Below, piece after piece: positions 10,641-23,484 of a stretch of 64,000 nt of DNA. A program made the position numbers and the translations under genes. Source of the stretch: Chelonoidis abingdonii (taxonomy: Eukaryota; Chordata; Testudines; Testudinidae); assembly GCF_003597395.2 (NCBI RefSeq), contig NC_133770.1, positions 206,231,093 through 206,295,092 of the forward strand, read 5' to 3'. The stretch's first letter is position 1, and every line of letters begins with the position of its first letter. Below the pieces are notes generated by a model. It saw only the letters and a program-made list of their open reading frames with translations. It was not told the DNA's origin and did no database searches.

Positions 10641-13600
10641 ATGAAACGTGCTAATAGTAGTGTAAAGTATGATAATGTCTTTAAATGTTCAAAGAACTAG
10701 GAGTCATACATCATTTACCATTATTTTATTATCCACAAGAATCCCTCCTCTGCCTGAATCCATTTCTGGTATCTGTACAGGCATCCTGGATGGAAACATG
10801 CTACAAGGTCACTACAGGCATTTCTATCAGAAAACAGCCTCTGAGGAGTCCTGTTTCAGTGGTTTCCATTTCCAAGTTCCCTTCAGTCCAGAAATTCATC
10901 CACCTTAAAGTAAAACTAACCCTTTATTAAATCTCAGACTCATAATTGCTCCGATCTTTACTTGTTCCAATTGTATGCGAAATGTTCTATTTATAGTCTT
11001 CTATGAAGAAAAACAGTCATGTTAATCTGTACCAGAACTGCAATCTTGGCTGGGGGAGTTTTTTATTGATCATTTTAATTTCTTGAAGCAGATCTGGCAC
11101 CTAGTGGAGAAACCAGGTGGAATGCTGTTCTTCAAGAATAATCCACAACATTCTTCTTCCCAGAATAATCCACCACATTCTTTTTTCTTTCAGTTGCTTT
11201 ACACAGTCAGGGCATGCCTCTATGCTCAATTGAAGTCAATGGAAAAGCTCCCACTGACCATAATCGTGCAGGAACAATATCAAGGATGATCGGAAGTTCC
11301 TTATGCAGGTTTACAAGATTTTTCTCTCCCTGATGATAATTTCCCTAGCTACTTCAATTTAATTCATGTATTCAGATAAAGAAATTTCCTTACCTATGCA
11401 TGAGGCAAGCTGACACTAGAAATTGTAAAAATGGATAGCTGTTATGCACCCTTCTCTGTATTACTATGTGACACGGTGTGAGCCGGTTGTCCATGTACCT
11501 GTTGCTTTCCCACTCCTGAGACTATAGAACTATGCCGGTCCAGGACATATATAATATCTAAAGAGCTCTGGGATCCTTCAGGATGAAAGAAACTACGTAC
11601 GCTTTAAATAGATTACTAACTTATGGCAAGAATAGTAAAGAATTACTTGGTCATTACAACTTCTACCTAAGCAATACCCTCAAAAAAGCTCTTCAGTGAA
11701 GAATAATAACTAGTTATTAGCCAATGATAGAATTCAGCTTCAGTAATCAAGATAGTATCTTTTGTTTATTATTCTATTCCACAATATGTCAGTGAGGGAT
11801 AAATTGGAGAGACTTACAAGAGAGCAGTGGGCAGTAGCTCTTGACTTAAACTGCCCCTAATAAATGAACAGTCATTATATTTTATAGCCAATTCCATCAT
11901 TAGGTCAAGGGCTCAAATCCACTTTCATCTGACATTTTGGCCTCAATTCTGAACATGCTGCTGATATTATTTCTCTTCACAACCAGTTTTCACTAGGCCA
12001 GGTGAGACTGTATCTTTATGCAGGAACTGCCCGTTTCTGTGACAGCACTCCAGTGCTGTCCCAATTAATATTTCCAAAGCTCCAACTGAGCAATACACAC
12101 AGAAGGCCAATGGAAAGGATTTTCCTCTCCAAGAGCCCTACTAACTTGTGCAGATATATTTGCTGAGTGTGAAGTATCCAGGTGCCTCTCCTCGTTCCCC
12201 TATTCCAGGAAATTGAGCAGGATAATTAAGCATGTCTGGAATTTACTGAGCTGGCAGATTCAGTATTCAAGGAGAACGACTTCCACATTAAACAAAATCC
12301 TGATGCATGCTGTGTCATCTGCAGTGGCAAGAAGGAGACCGTCTTCTTCAAGTCAGCTTGCTCTCGGTCCCATCTCCAGCTATTTTCTCTCTTTTCTTAT
12401 GTCACAAAGAGATTGCTCTTGTAGCACCATCAATGTAAAACTTTAAACAAATATAATACTGCCGTTAGCCCCTGATATCTTATGAAAGTGAGTTTCTATA
12501 TCTCTTTAACAGAGAAAGCCATGCAAACAACATTTTTCTAGGGCTAAGACCAATCTAAGTAGTAAATCAGCCTAACAAAAGTCTATCGTCCACTCATTTG
12601 GGACAAGCAATTTTTTTGATGAGTCAGTAAAAGAATATTTTTATAATTATCAAGCACTATAGTAAAGGGAGGGTGAAGAATTTTTGTGCCTGGAGTAGTA
12701 AATTTTCATGGCAGTTTTACAAGGCCATCAGGGAAATAAAACACATTATATACAAGTGTACTACAGAAACTATATCCACTCTGCTCAGCACATGCATGTA
12801 AAAAGTTGACATAACAAAATAAAAGCCATGCAATTATTAACAATATTATTTGATAACATCATTGTGGATTTATTTATTGGAAAGAGGATGGAACTGAAAT
12901 ATGGAATCTAAGTCCCCTTGAAATTTGTGGAAATTTTCAAACTGATCTAAATTTTGCAGCTCAGATTCATCTCTAAAACTGACATTTCTAAATCTACTGG
13001 TGATGGTTCTATCTTTATGAAAACTGTGAAATTTAACATATGCTGTTCTTGCAACTCTAATTTCAGAGATTGTTTCCAGCCTGCTTAGATATTAATTCAT
13101 TGTACCCCCCATCATCCCCATAAAAGATGTTACCATGGGAACAAGTATATTTTTTCATTATTAAACATTTCTTCTTAGGGGACTGTGGCAGAGACTGTAT
13201 GTTCAATCAGCGGTTCTAGGGGTCAGGCCCTGCTGCTCCAATTTCTCTTTTAGTTCAGTGTGTCTGGGACCCTCAAATGGGGTTCAGCTGGGTCAGTTTC
13301 CTTGTTGGTAATCTCCTAGTCCTGCTGATGCCTGGGTTAGTTGCAGGGAGGGGCATTTTGTTCTCCTACCCATGGGATGATGTGACAAAGAAGGGGAGAA
13401 AAGACTCATAGCCTCCTTGGTACCAGCTTCTTCTCCGCCTGCCTCAGGGCGGTGCTCCTCCTGGGAATGGCTTCTCTCCTCCCCCTGCCTGTGCTGCTGG
13501 AGCACTCTTTGTACTGCTCCTTTCCCCAGGAGCGTGCTTGGGCTCCAAGCTTTCCTGTACTGCTCCACCCTTTCTCTGCCTCAGCCTTAGTGTGGGGTTT

Positions 13601-13794
13601 GTAAACACCATCACAGGGACAAAGTGGGAGACTGATAATGGGAGAGTCCTAGTTTGAACACGGACTCACTCACTTGTGAACAAAAGACATACATGACAGC
13701 TCTCTGGAGGTTTCACTTCAGTTCCAGACAGAGTACATTCTACAAAATCACAGAGAAAGAGGGATGGTATAAGGTCTAATACTTCAACCACAGG
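10641..13794. other. Long unclassified stretch
   Basis: There is no gene or defined element. A moderately GC-rich patch lies at about 13,190-13,610. It carries a 91-codon minus-strand frame with no family resemblance and may be an unrecognised repeat. The remainder is AT-rich unique-looking text. Confidence 0.45.
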
Positions 13795-13985
13795 AATGGG
13801 AGTTAGGACTCCCCAACTCCCTTCCTATTTCTGCCATTAACCTGCTGTGTGGTCTCAGATAATTGTTTTTCTGTTGTTTTTTTTTCAGATTGTCCATATG
13901 TAAAATAAGATGCAATATTACTGTCTGTACCTCAAAAGGGTAAGGCTTGACTGAGACATGCAAAGCTCCTTAAGACTCTCTGATC
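13795..13985 (+). repeat. MIR-type SINE, degraded
   Basis: The blocks 'ctatttctgccattaacctg', 'tgtgtggtctcagataa', 'catatgtaaaataaga' and 'cctcaaaagggtaaggc' follow the MIR body order. It is diverged, with a T-run expansion in the middle. Confidence 0.55.
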
Positions 13986-14329
13986 AAGAAAAGTAATACT
14001 AATAAGTAATGACCATGACGACAGATTGAATAAAGCCTGTATTGAAGCATGGTTCAACAGTGAAACAAATATATGTTTTTAAGATTTTGCCTACTAATAA
14101 TACATACATACCTGAAGTGTTCCATGCTGCTGTCTAGTGTTTTGGGAGCAGGTCAATAAACATACAGACACCCTGTGCTTCTAGCAGACAGAATGAGACC
14201 CTCACTTTATTAAGTCTCCCAGACATAGGCCTGGCAGAATTCGATTTTTCTTCTAATTTTGACAATTTATATCAATTTTTATTTTTAACTATTTTTATTT
14301 TTATAATTGCAGGAAATTAAAGGGTGGTT

Positions 14330-15090
14330 AGAGTTGAAGTTAGGAGTAGGGCAACATGGACAGCGGGGCTGCAAGTGGCTCTCAGCACAGCTGAGGGGCC
14401 CAAGACACTGGGGTACAAGATGTGGGGGAGGCTGCGGTCTTGCCTCGGAAGAGCAGAGCCCTCCGGCTAGGACTGAAAGGAGGAGACGAGCCCCCAGTCC
14501 CAGGGTGCTGTTGAACACTTCCTGCCCGAGGACAACTCCCACACTTCTGTCTGGTGACTGAGGGTATGGCTACCCTTGAAATTTCAAAGCGCTGCCACGG
14601 CAGCGCTTTGAAGTGTAAGTGTGGTCAGAGTGGCAGCTCTGGGAGAGAGCTCTCCCAGCACTGCATGTAAACCACATCCTCTACGGGTGTAGCGTGCAGA
14701 GCTCAGAGCCGCGCTCCCAGCACTGCCGCACTGATTACACTGAGGCTTTACAGCGCTGTATCTTGCAGCGCTCAGGGGGGTATTTTTTCACACCCCTGAG
14801 CACGAAAGTTGCAGCACTGTAAAGTGCCAGTGTAGCCATACCCTGAGTGAGCGGGGCCATGACAGCAGGGCTTCAGAAGGCACTCTGCTCAGCTGTGGGG
14901 CCAGTGAGACCCGACTCCTGCAGGCACAATGTGCAGGGAAGGCTACAGTCCTGGCAAGGCAGAGCCCTCTGCAGCTCTGCTGTCACAGGAATGAGGGAGT
15001 GGGTCTGTGGAGCCGCAAAGGGCTCCCTGCTTTGTCACAGGGCTGATTATACCCAATCCCTGCAGGCACAAGGACAGGAGGCTTCTGATG
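14330..15090 (+). repeat. Imperfect tandem duplication block interrupted by a DNA element
   Basis: The segment at about 14,362-14,470 ('cagcggggctgcaag', 'ggctgcggtcttgcc', 'cagagccctcc') recurs imperfectly at 14,860-14,985 ('cagcagggcttcag', 'ggctacagtcctgg', 'cagagccctct'). A third partial similarity ('ctgcaggcacaa') follows at about 15,058. The unit is near 110-150 bp before the insertion is counted. Overlapping open frames of 67-104 codons here derive from this repeat. Its origin is unknown. Confidence 0.45.
14561..14845. mobile_element. DNA transposon with (C)AGGGTATGGCTAC termini, about 285 bp
   Basis: The left 'agggtatggctac' and right 'tgtagccataccctg' are inverted repeats. An internal 'aaagcgctgccacggcagcgcttt' palindrome-like block follows the left end. 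The flanks ggtgactg and agtgagcg agree at only 5/8, so a hAT assignment is possible but weak. Confidence 0.6.
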
Positions 15091-17055
15091 ATTGTTACCA
15101 ATGGATTTTTTTCATCGACTTCCGTGTGTCATCTGAAACTGACATGTACCAACATTATTAATTTAAATAGAATCCAGCCCAGCTTTATGGTTTTAACTTG
15201 ACTGTACCTACAATCAGCACTTCAGTCTCAATTATGTGAAATCCAAATACCATACTGACAGGACAAAGTTGCGTTCAAAAGTCAGCAAACCGCAAAATTA
15301 ACGTTGGACATACAACTTTAATGCTGCTCTCTTGCACTTATGTACTATGAAAGAACTTCAGTATGTGCTCAAATACTGTTTCTCAAATAATATCTTACAA
15401 ACTTTCTATACCATTAGAACAAACATCTTGCAATTATTTTTAAAAGATATATTTAATTTGACAATGATACAGTATATTTTAATGACAATTTTTATATGGT
15501 AATTTTTCTTGTCTCATAAGAAATGCATTTTAATAATCTTATCACTGCAATATGTCTCAAGTTGTTTTTCAGTGAAACACATGTACATAACTATTAGAGA
15601 ATATTTTGAATGGCTTGTTTGACCATATACCTTACATAAAAGTTTATTTAGTAAGTGTTATTCTCGAACAAGATTCTTATTTTCTCTTTTGACTATTTGA
15701 AAATACTTTAAAGTACATTAAAAGCTACTTTAACTATTAAGAATTTGTGTACAGAATTTACCATTACACAGTATAGTTTAAAAATTATCAACGTATCAGG
15801 ATATTTCTAATTAGGTAAAACTGAAAACAAATTTTTTAGATGCATTGACAAAATATACTTTATTAAATATAACTGATTTATGTCTTTTGAATAATTAAAA
15901 AACAAATTTAATTTAGAGTGAGTTAGGTTGGAAATTTACAGTTGCTCTTGGAGCAGACCAGGAATCCAATTGTGACTCAGAGTCACAGTTCAGACCCTGG
16001 TTCTTTCTTTGTTCTAAGGAGAAGTAATCTGCGCCAGGTAAAGGGTGGCAGCAGCCGATTCCCTTCCCCCTGTGCACTACCTCAGGCTGCACCAGACGGC
16101 ACACTGGAAAGAGCAAAGTTAAGGCTCTTCCAATATCCCATTTATCTGCATGGAAGGAGGTGTGATGTGACCGAGGCCAATCTTCCCCCCATCGTATGTG
16201 CTGTAATCCACAATGTGGGTAGCTTGCAAAGAAATACCCTTCTGTCCCCTTACTCATCAGAGCAGGTACATCCCAAAAGCCATAATCTTGCCCAAAGTGA
16301 TAGTGTGATTTTTATCCAAAGGCTTTTATCCTCTGAATCCTGCTACCAGCGAATAAGTGAGAAGGTTTAGGGAAAGCTGAAATATTTGCAGGACTCCTTT
16401 GAAAGGAACATTTCTCTCTCTCACTGTGTTGACTCACTTTCATCTTCTTTTGTTGGTCCTAAAAATGTTAGGGACTCAGGATATTGGGAATGTAAAGACC
16501 TTTAAAAGCTCTGCTCTCATCAGAGGAATTGGGAATCATGAGGAGACTGACTGTAAATATTGCAAAGAAGGTATCAACATAGATTGGTTTCCAGTAGAAA
16601 CTGATGGATCTGTTCTCAGGGGGAAAAAAAATAGTTTAAAGGGCCAAATCCTGTATTTCTCTGCCACTAAAGCCAAGGTGATCTGCTTAAGGAATATCAG
16701 ATCAAGCTCTAAATAGATAGTGCCATTGCAAATGATTGGCCATTGTGTACCAGTGAGGTGTGAAATCTGCAGCAGGAGGAGAGATTGGAATGGAATAAAC
16801 TAGAAGGGAAAATCACAGGCGCAAGTACCTTATCTGGTTTGCAACCTAATACATTTTGAGCTGAAGTCATTGGGTGGATCGGACAACCTCGTGGGCTAGA
16901 AACAGAGTAGGAAGGGACAACTCCTTCCTGAAAACGTTCAGGCTAATGAAATTTAAAAAAGGAACCTAAGTCAATCAAAAGAGAAATAGCAAAATATAAG
17001 TCTAGCTCAAGCTGTAAAAAAAAAAAGTGCATATCCTCAGTTACAGCTTGATAAC
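15091..17055. other. Unclassified sequence
   Basis: 15.2-15.9 kb is strongly AT-rich. 15,905-16,370 is more mixed and carries overlapping 114- and 142-codon frames on opposite strands without recognisable domains. It may be an uncatalogued interspersed repeat. Confidence 0.4.
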
Positions 17056-17067
17056 ATTACCCACACA

Positions 17068-17156
17068 TGCATCTGACGAAGTGGGTATTCACCCATGAAA
17101 GCTCATGCTCCAAAACGTCTGTTAGTCTATAAGGTGCCACAGGATTCTCTGCTGCT
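17068..17156 (-). mobile_element. Short retroposon, truncated copy with a perfect 12-bp TSD
   Basis: The 89-bp body is the reverse complement of most of the element at 56,899-57,033 ('tgggtattcacccatgaaag' here; 'ctttcatgggtgaataccca' there). The 12-mer attacccacaca flanks it exactly at 17,056-17,067 and 17,157-17,168. Relative to the other copy it lacks the first part ('cagaggggtagccgtg'), as expected for 5' truncation of a target-primed retroposon. No poly-A tail is seen. Confidence 0.75.
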
Positions 17157-19215
17157 ATTACCCACACAGGGACATGTGGCTGGATTTCAAATATTTCACA
17201 GCAAAGGGAACTGCCCTTGTCAGTTATGAGGGTATGTGATGTGAACAGCTGGTCCAATGCATGAGATCAGACACGTGGTTAAACTTCTAACATCACCAGA
17301 AGTCATTAAGTAAAATTGAATCAGGAAATACCTGTCTAACACAAAAAAGTAAAACAAAATAAAATGAAATATAATTATATTGTATATGGTCAAAAAATAT
17401 TATCTTGTAATTGCAATCAGATATAAGTGATCCAGATCAGTGTAGCTGACAAAATAAATTTTACTCTAGGTGTCTGTTTCTTGCAATTGCAGCAAAGCCA
17501 TATTATGAAGATGGATATTCTACTATACGTTTTGAATCAAAACCATTTCAGGGCATGTCATACAGACATGCACCTGTTAATGTCAATTTTAATGCTCAAA
17601 TCACATGCATTTTACTATTTACAGAAGCTCCAGCTGCTAAGGAGGAGCATAGAAAAGGGAAATCTCTCCAAATTTCAGCATCTCTGCTATATAAAGCAGT
17701 CCCCCAGAATCATCTCATTCTGTAAGGAATCAGTCTGGGGCACAACAAGCTACGGGTGTTGCTATTGAAATGAGAATGACAAAACTATGTCACAACTGTG
17801 TTCTGGTGTCCAATTTTTCTATTGCTGTTAGTTTTGTTTGATCCTTTATTAGTCTCCTCTCCTCTTTTTGCTTTTCTTTTAATTTCTTATTTTAATATAA
17901 ACCCTATTTGCTAATTTGAGTTTGTGGTTTCAGCTTTGTTTGGATTTTTCTGACATGCATACAAAAACTGTCAGCTAAACTCAAATGATTACTATCTGTT
18001 TTGAATACTGAAATCCAACTGAATCTATGCAGTTTGCTTCTGTAACTTCTTATGGATTCTACTTAAGTTGTAAAAACTAACAGAAGGAGAGAAAGAAAAT
18101 AATAAAAGGTGAGCAGTATTAACATTTAACAGAATTGCAGAATAAATGGAAAATAACAGAGTGACAGGAAAGGAAGGAACTGGACTACTTCCTCATTTTA
18201 CCAGGATTTATTTAGCCATCTAGGTCAACAGCAGCAGAAGACTGACACCAGCAATACATTAGAATACTTGTACAGCTCTAGAGAATATATAACAAATGTC
18301 TTTCCCAATATGGGTTACAGCAATGATGAATCTTTTCCTTGTACCACAGGTGAATAAAATTCTTTTTAATCATGTAGCAGAACTTGAAACATTCCATTTA
18401 AAATGTACTAGACATATTTATTGAGTTGTATGCTCTTGGCAGATGCATTAGCCAAAAGAACTGCTTCTAACCATTGAGTAAGTCATATTGAAAATGGGGT
18501 TTCCTGTGCTATTTATACAAAGACTGTTTATAGTACACAATACCGGCAAACACTATTTAAAAAGCAACAACATAGGAAATAACATGCATTGGGTCTGACT
18601 TTAAAAACAAACTTGTACATAATAAAAAAAATTAAATCAAGACACCTATTTGTAAAGAGAAGAAAATAATCACTAAAAAAGGCCAGAGCGTTTTAAAAAT
18701 TAGATGTCCAAATATACTAGATCATAAGATTAGTATAAATACCACTTTTCAAATGCAAAACCTCCATTAAAATACTCAAGATCTTTTTGTGAAAGGGATA
18801 AACGACATGTAGTACAACAACTGTAAGTGACACTTACAAAGATTATATGCACTGACTAAGACTCCCATTGACTCCAATAGGAGCTAGATGGAGTCCTTTG
18901 AGAATATAAACACAGGACAAGTTTTAAATCCTTTATGTTGATATGTACAAACAGCACCAGATTTATGGTCTGGAGAGAGAGGTTCACCTATGTTCCTAAC
19001 TGAAAGTAAGATGCTTTAATGGAAGATACAGTTTAGAGCAAGAGTGGAGGCAATGGTGGAAATGCTGGGACTCATGCTTGCTGTGGAATTGAGTAAACAC
19101 AGTGGTGTGTATATAAACACCAACTTCAAGCCGGTATCTTCTGCAGGGAAAGAAAGACAAGCAAATAGAGTGAAGAGGATATCTGCTTCCTTACACTCTT
19201 AGAATGAATAATAAG

Positions 19216-19216
<1 letters not shown>
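17157..19216. other. Unclassified sequence containing one exon-like open stretch
   Basis: It contains the candidate at 17,493-17,725, listed separately. The remainder is AT-rich without recognisable elements. Confidence 0.45.
17493..17725 (+). other. Candidate terminal exon, unrecognised
   Basis: The tract 'tgtctgtttcttgcaattgcag' makes a good acceptor ending at 17,492. After two nucleotides completing a codon, 76 codons are open to a TAA at 17,723-17,725. They start KPYYEDGYSTIRFESKPF and have a protein-like residue mix in the first 40 codons. No good donor lies inside it and there is no nearby AATAAA, so if real it would be a last exon with a longer UTR. A second frame is also open here for 113 codons, so the region is simply stop-poor and chance is a serious alternative. 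I do not recognise the family. Confidence 0.2.

Positions 19217-19253
<37 letters not shown>
19217..19253 (+). repeat. (AC)18 microsatellite
   Basis: An uninterrupted AC dinucleotide run, probably polymorphic in length. Confidence 0.95.
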
Positions 19254-19255
<2 letters not shown>

Positions 19256-21074
19256 AAAAGCTGCATGAAAGCAATTCATGTCCTGTGGTGATAGTTATTT
19301 CTGCAGATGTTTACTTGGCAATCTGAAGTGGTGCACAAGTTGCAACCCTAGTGTGAAAAACCTGAATTTTTTTTTTTAACACCCAAAAGCCCATATATTC
19401 ATAATGACTTCAAAAAATAAAAATATTAGCATCTGAACCAATAAAGATCAAGTTGGGAAGTCCACTAAGCACAAGTTTCTCCTCACTTTCAAAGTTCTCT
19501 CTAACCTCTTCTTCTGCTACTAGCTTTCCCATTCCCTGTACTCTGCCAACACATCTGTGCTAGCTATTCCTTTTGTCTCTTTTACCCTGTTCTAAGTATC
19601 TGTCATCTCTCAGTCTTTTTTTAAACCAGCCCACATACTTGGAACAGCCTATCAGCTGATGTCTGCCCACTTCTTTCCCAAAGAACAGACCCCATCTGTA
19701 TCCATGAAGCAGTTCAGCAATAGACACTGTGCAGCATTCCATGGTTGTTTCTGTGTTTTGTACTTGACCTTGATGTTAGACAGTTAGTGCAGGGGTCTGT
19801 TATCTATTTGGCATACTTCACCTCTTGTAAAAGTAACTATACACTAAAGATGCTACATAAATAATATCTCTCTCCTTTCTCTCGTCCTATATAAACTGAA
19901 CTTTTGCCCCACTTCTATGCCATGATTTTCTCCAAGATGGTAAACAGGATTAGTTTTTGTTGAGACCTTTAATCTTTTCTAAGGTGACAGCGAGGCATGA
20001 TTCTGCCACTGTTACTCATTAGTACCTTACTTCAAAAGTATCCCCTTCAATTGAAAAAGGCCCTATTTGCAGAGTATGGTACTTAATGTGAGTAAAGTTA
20101 ACAGATTCCTGATCATAATTTGTAATGCAGATATCTATAGTATTCATGCACAGCCCTTGTGAGGGTGTCTTAGAAATAAGTTTTAAAATGTTCCATGTGG
20201 TCCATGTGAAGAAAGCAACGAAAGCAATATGTTGCCTTGTCATTCACTTTATCCTGCAACCACTATTTTCAAAGATACTGGGTCCACTTAGTAGCCTTAT
20301 TCTAAACAAAATCAATGAATAAAGGGAATTAAACCACAAACCTGGTGAAATTATTTTACATTTCTAGAGAAATTTTCATCTGTCGGAGAAAGGAAATGAT
20401 GTTCATGCAGACAGCTTTATTTTCATGTGTCTTACTAAATTTTATTCCCACATTGGCACCACGGCAAGTAATTCCATTCTCTGGTTAGCAATTAAATAAT
20501 TGAGGGGTTTTAAGAATTAAAAAAAATGTAATAAATAACCCTTAAGCAATCCTCCATCCCCAAATCACATTCTCCTCACAGGTTAGATTTATGGATGACA
20601 AGACAGTTACTGCCAATTAGGATTATTATAGGGGCCTAAAAAAATGATGCTAGGAACAATAATCTTAACACCACAATCCAAACCACATGATATCCTATTG
20701 GAATTACTGACTATTTATTTACCACTGAATTCAATTGTTGAATATTTATTTTTGCTTTTATTTCCACAACCCGAAACCTCCGATCACCCCAGCCCAACAT
20801 GCACACTCTTCTATCTTGTTGATTTAACAAGTACTCAAAGCTAAATTTCTTTTTCAACAACATTTCTGCCATATATCAATATATATCCTCGAATTCCAAA
20901 ACTGCAGAAAAAAATTAAGCCTATCCTACGAAATCGCTCATCTTTCAAACAAACAAAAAAAAAAGAACTATTGAGTGAGGGCGTTTTACCCTTCATGGGA
21001 GGCAGGGTGAACAAGGATAAAAGTACAAGAAAGTGGTGTGGTGATGCTGACCCAGATATTTAAAAAATAGATTA
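19254..21074. other. Unclassified AT-rich sequence
   Basis: No gene or defined element was seen. Confidence 0.45.
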
Positions 21075-21310
21075 TTACTTGTGGTTAAGGCACTGGACTG
21101 GAACTCAGGAGTTTTCAGCTCTCCAGGACTTCCTGTCTATTCCTAGGCAAGTAATTTAAATATTCCTCTGTGCGTCAGTTCCTCATTGGTAAACTTAGAA
21201 TAATATTTCCTTTCTCCCAATTTTGATCTCCCTCCCTGTCTATTTTATCTATTTCAATTGCAAACTCTGAGACAAGGGCTGTCTTTTAGTATTTGCTTGT
21301 ATGGAGGAAA
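21075..21310 (+). repeat. MIR/CORE-type SINE, degraded
   Basis: The A-box-like 'gtggttaaggcactggac', a B-box-region remnant, then 'ctaggcaagtaatttaa', 'cagttcctcattggtaaa' and the tail 'ctctgagacaagggctgtc' follow the order of MIR-like SINEs. Substitutions throughout indicate an old copy. Confidence 0.6.
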
Positions 21311-23175
21311 GGGGCCCTGGAGTCAACTGGGTATCCTTGGAACTATAAACACCAACAATGGCATTCAGGATATAGTGCTAACCCTTCACATTTATATCAT
21401 TAGATTGCATAATACAGTTTTACAAATGCAGCACACTTGAGAGATTGTGCAAAACCAACTGAGAATTCATGCTGACTGACTTTTTCCATTCCCAGACTAT
21501 AGAAATACTCTAAAATACGCATCTTCTGGAGTCACACTTCCTGCTTTAATGGTACAGTATACCCTGCTTTCTGAACCACACAGACAAGCGTATAATAGCT
21601 TCTAAAAACAATAGTATGTTTGGCACGAACGTTACATTCCTCCACAAAAGAAACATGTTATTTCTTTATAGTTACTACCAATCTCCTGAATTAACCACAG
21701 AGAAGTTTTTACTACCATTCTGCCACTATCTTGGCAGATCACATGCCTCTCAAAATTCTTGCTCTGAGCAATTGGGAGCGGATATTTGTAACTGAGCGTA
21801 CGGACTATTTCTTTTGAAATAAACAAATCAAGTATAATAAGTCTCAGAAGCGGGGAAAATATAGTGAGTCATCCACAATCTCCAATTTTTCCATTTAAAT
21901 CAAGGACTGACTGAATACACAGTCAGTCTGTAAATTCATCTTCAGCCTGTATAAATTACAAGTTTATATAGTCTAAGCCTCCAGGATAAACACATAATTT
22001 CTTAACCGGTCATATCCCAAACAAGTCTTCCATGTTTTTCTGAAGCTACCACCTTGTCCTATTTGTAGTTCTCTCTCTCCCACTACCACCAGTATGCATA
22101 TATCCAAACACACACACACAGTCATCAGCAACTAAGCTGTTTCACCAATTGTCAACAGGTACAATCTCACTCTCAGAATCGCTGATTGAAGATCTGGCTG
22201 TGCACCATTGTACTGGAAGGAAGAATTCGTCTTGGCTGGGTTCATCTTTAAAATATATCATTCCTCTTTACTTAACAAAGCTCCCTCTATTCCTGCCCTT
22301 AAATCAAAATGGAGTGACTTTGTAGTGTAGAAAATGGGAACATCACACAGACAAAAAATGGGCTACCTTCCTCGAAAGAGAACTCAAAACTGGACAAAAA
22401 ACATTAGGACAAAATGAGAACAAGTTCAGAATCAAAGAGTCCATGGCCACTTCTCACATCCCTTATGTTTCTCTGTTCTTTCTGGTACAGCATCTGCTCT
22501 CTAAGATTTACCAGCTCCTTGATTTATTTTTGCTCTGGTTTTATTTAGACCATTGTTACCTGTTACCATGGCAGTGTTATACTGAATGCTTCTCGTGACA
22601 AACCTAAATTTTTAGGTACTTAGAACAGCTGCAAGGAGCTGGTTGAAACTTCCTGCTCATCAACTGCTTGACCTGGTCAGAAGCTGGAGAAGCAAGGAAG
22701 CTACTACAACTTCCACCAAATACCTTATGGAGATGGGGTGCAGTGAGCTCAGGTGCAGTGGAGTTCCACTGGACGACACTCCTTCCTGTTAATACCTTTA
22801 ATGTGCCCCCTCACATTAGGGATATGAGGAGGCTGGCACAAGAGACAGCCTTGCTGTCTCTGCCCACTTTCTGCAAGTAGTCGGTTTCCTTACACAAGGA
22901 TTTCTCCCCAATGGCTGTTTCCAGGCCATTTTGTTTATACAAAGTAGGCTGAGCAAAGAGGAGAATCCAGCCAAAATTCTCATATAAAATGTAAGTCTCT
23001 AAGTCCTTGTGGCTGTGAACATAGCTTTAGCAATGTGAACTGACAACTACAGACTACTTGAAGTAAGAGCTAAGAAGTACACATTGTCTCATTTACTCAC
23101 ATTTATTCTATTAGGTTGTTATACTGCATTCATTACTGTAGTATCAGAGCACCTAGGATTGGGTAAGCTCTAAAG
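21311..23175. other. Unclassified sequence
   Basis: AT-rich, unique-looking text with a short CA run near 22,110. No gene was recognised. Confidence 0.45.
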
Positions 23176-23484
23176 CAGGGGTAGGCAACCTATGGCACGG
23201 TTGCCGAAGGCGGCACGTGAGCTGATTTTCAGTGGCACTCACACTGCCCAGGTCCTAGCCACTGGTCTGGGAGGCTCTGCATTTTAATCTAATTTTAAAT
23301 GAAGCTTCTTAAACATTTTTAAAACCTTATTTACTCTACATACAACAATAGTTTAGTTATATGTTATAGACTTATAGAAAGAGACCTTAAAAACATTAAA
23401 ATGTATTACTGGTACACAAAACCTTAAATTAGAGTGAATAAGTGAAGATTCGGAACACCACTTCTGAAAGGCTGCCAACCCCTG
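23176..23484. mobile_element. hAT-type MITE, 309 bp, perfect 8-bp TSD
   Basis: The ends 'caggggtaggcaacc' and 'gctgccaacccctg' are inverted. The 8-mer ctctaaag flanks it exactly at 23,168-23,175 and 23,485-23,492, which is diagnostic of hAT insertion. It is the longer relative of the copy at 51,704-51,909. It is non-coding and would depend on a transposase supplied elsewhere. Confidence 0.9.

Noticed and set aside
15913..16370. Overlapping 114- and 142-codon frames on opposite strands
   Set aside because: Opposed frames over the same DNA without domains; more likely an unrecognised repeat.
19217..19253. Z-DNA or regulatory significance of (AC)18
   Set aside because: Ordinary vertebrate microsatellite with no supporting context.
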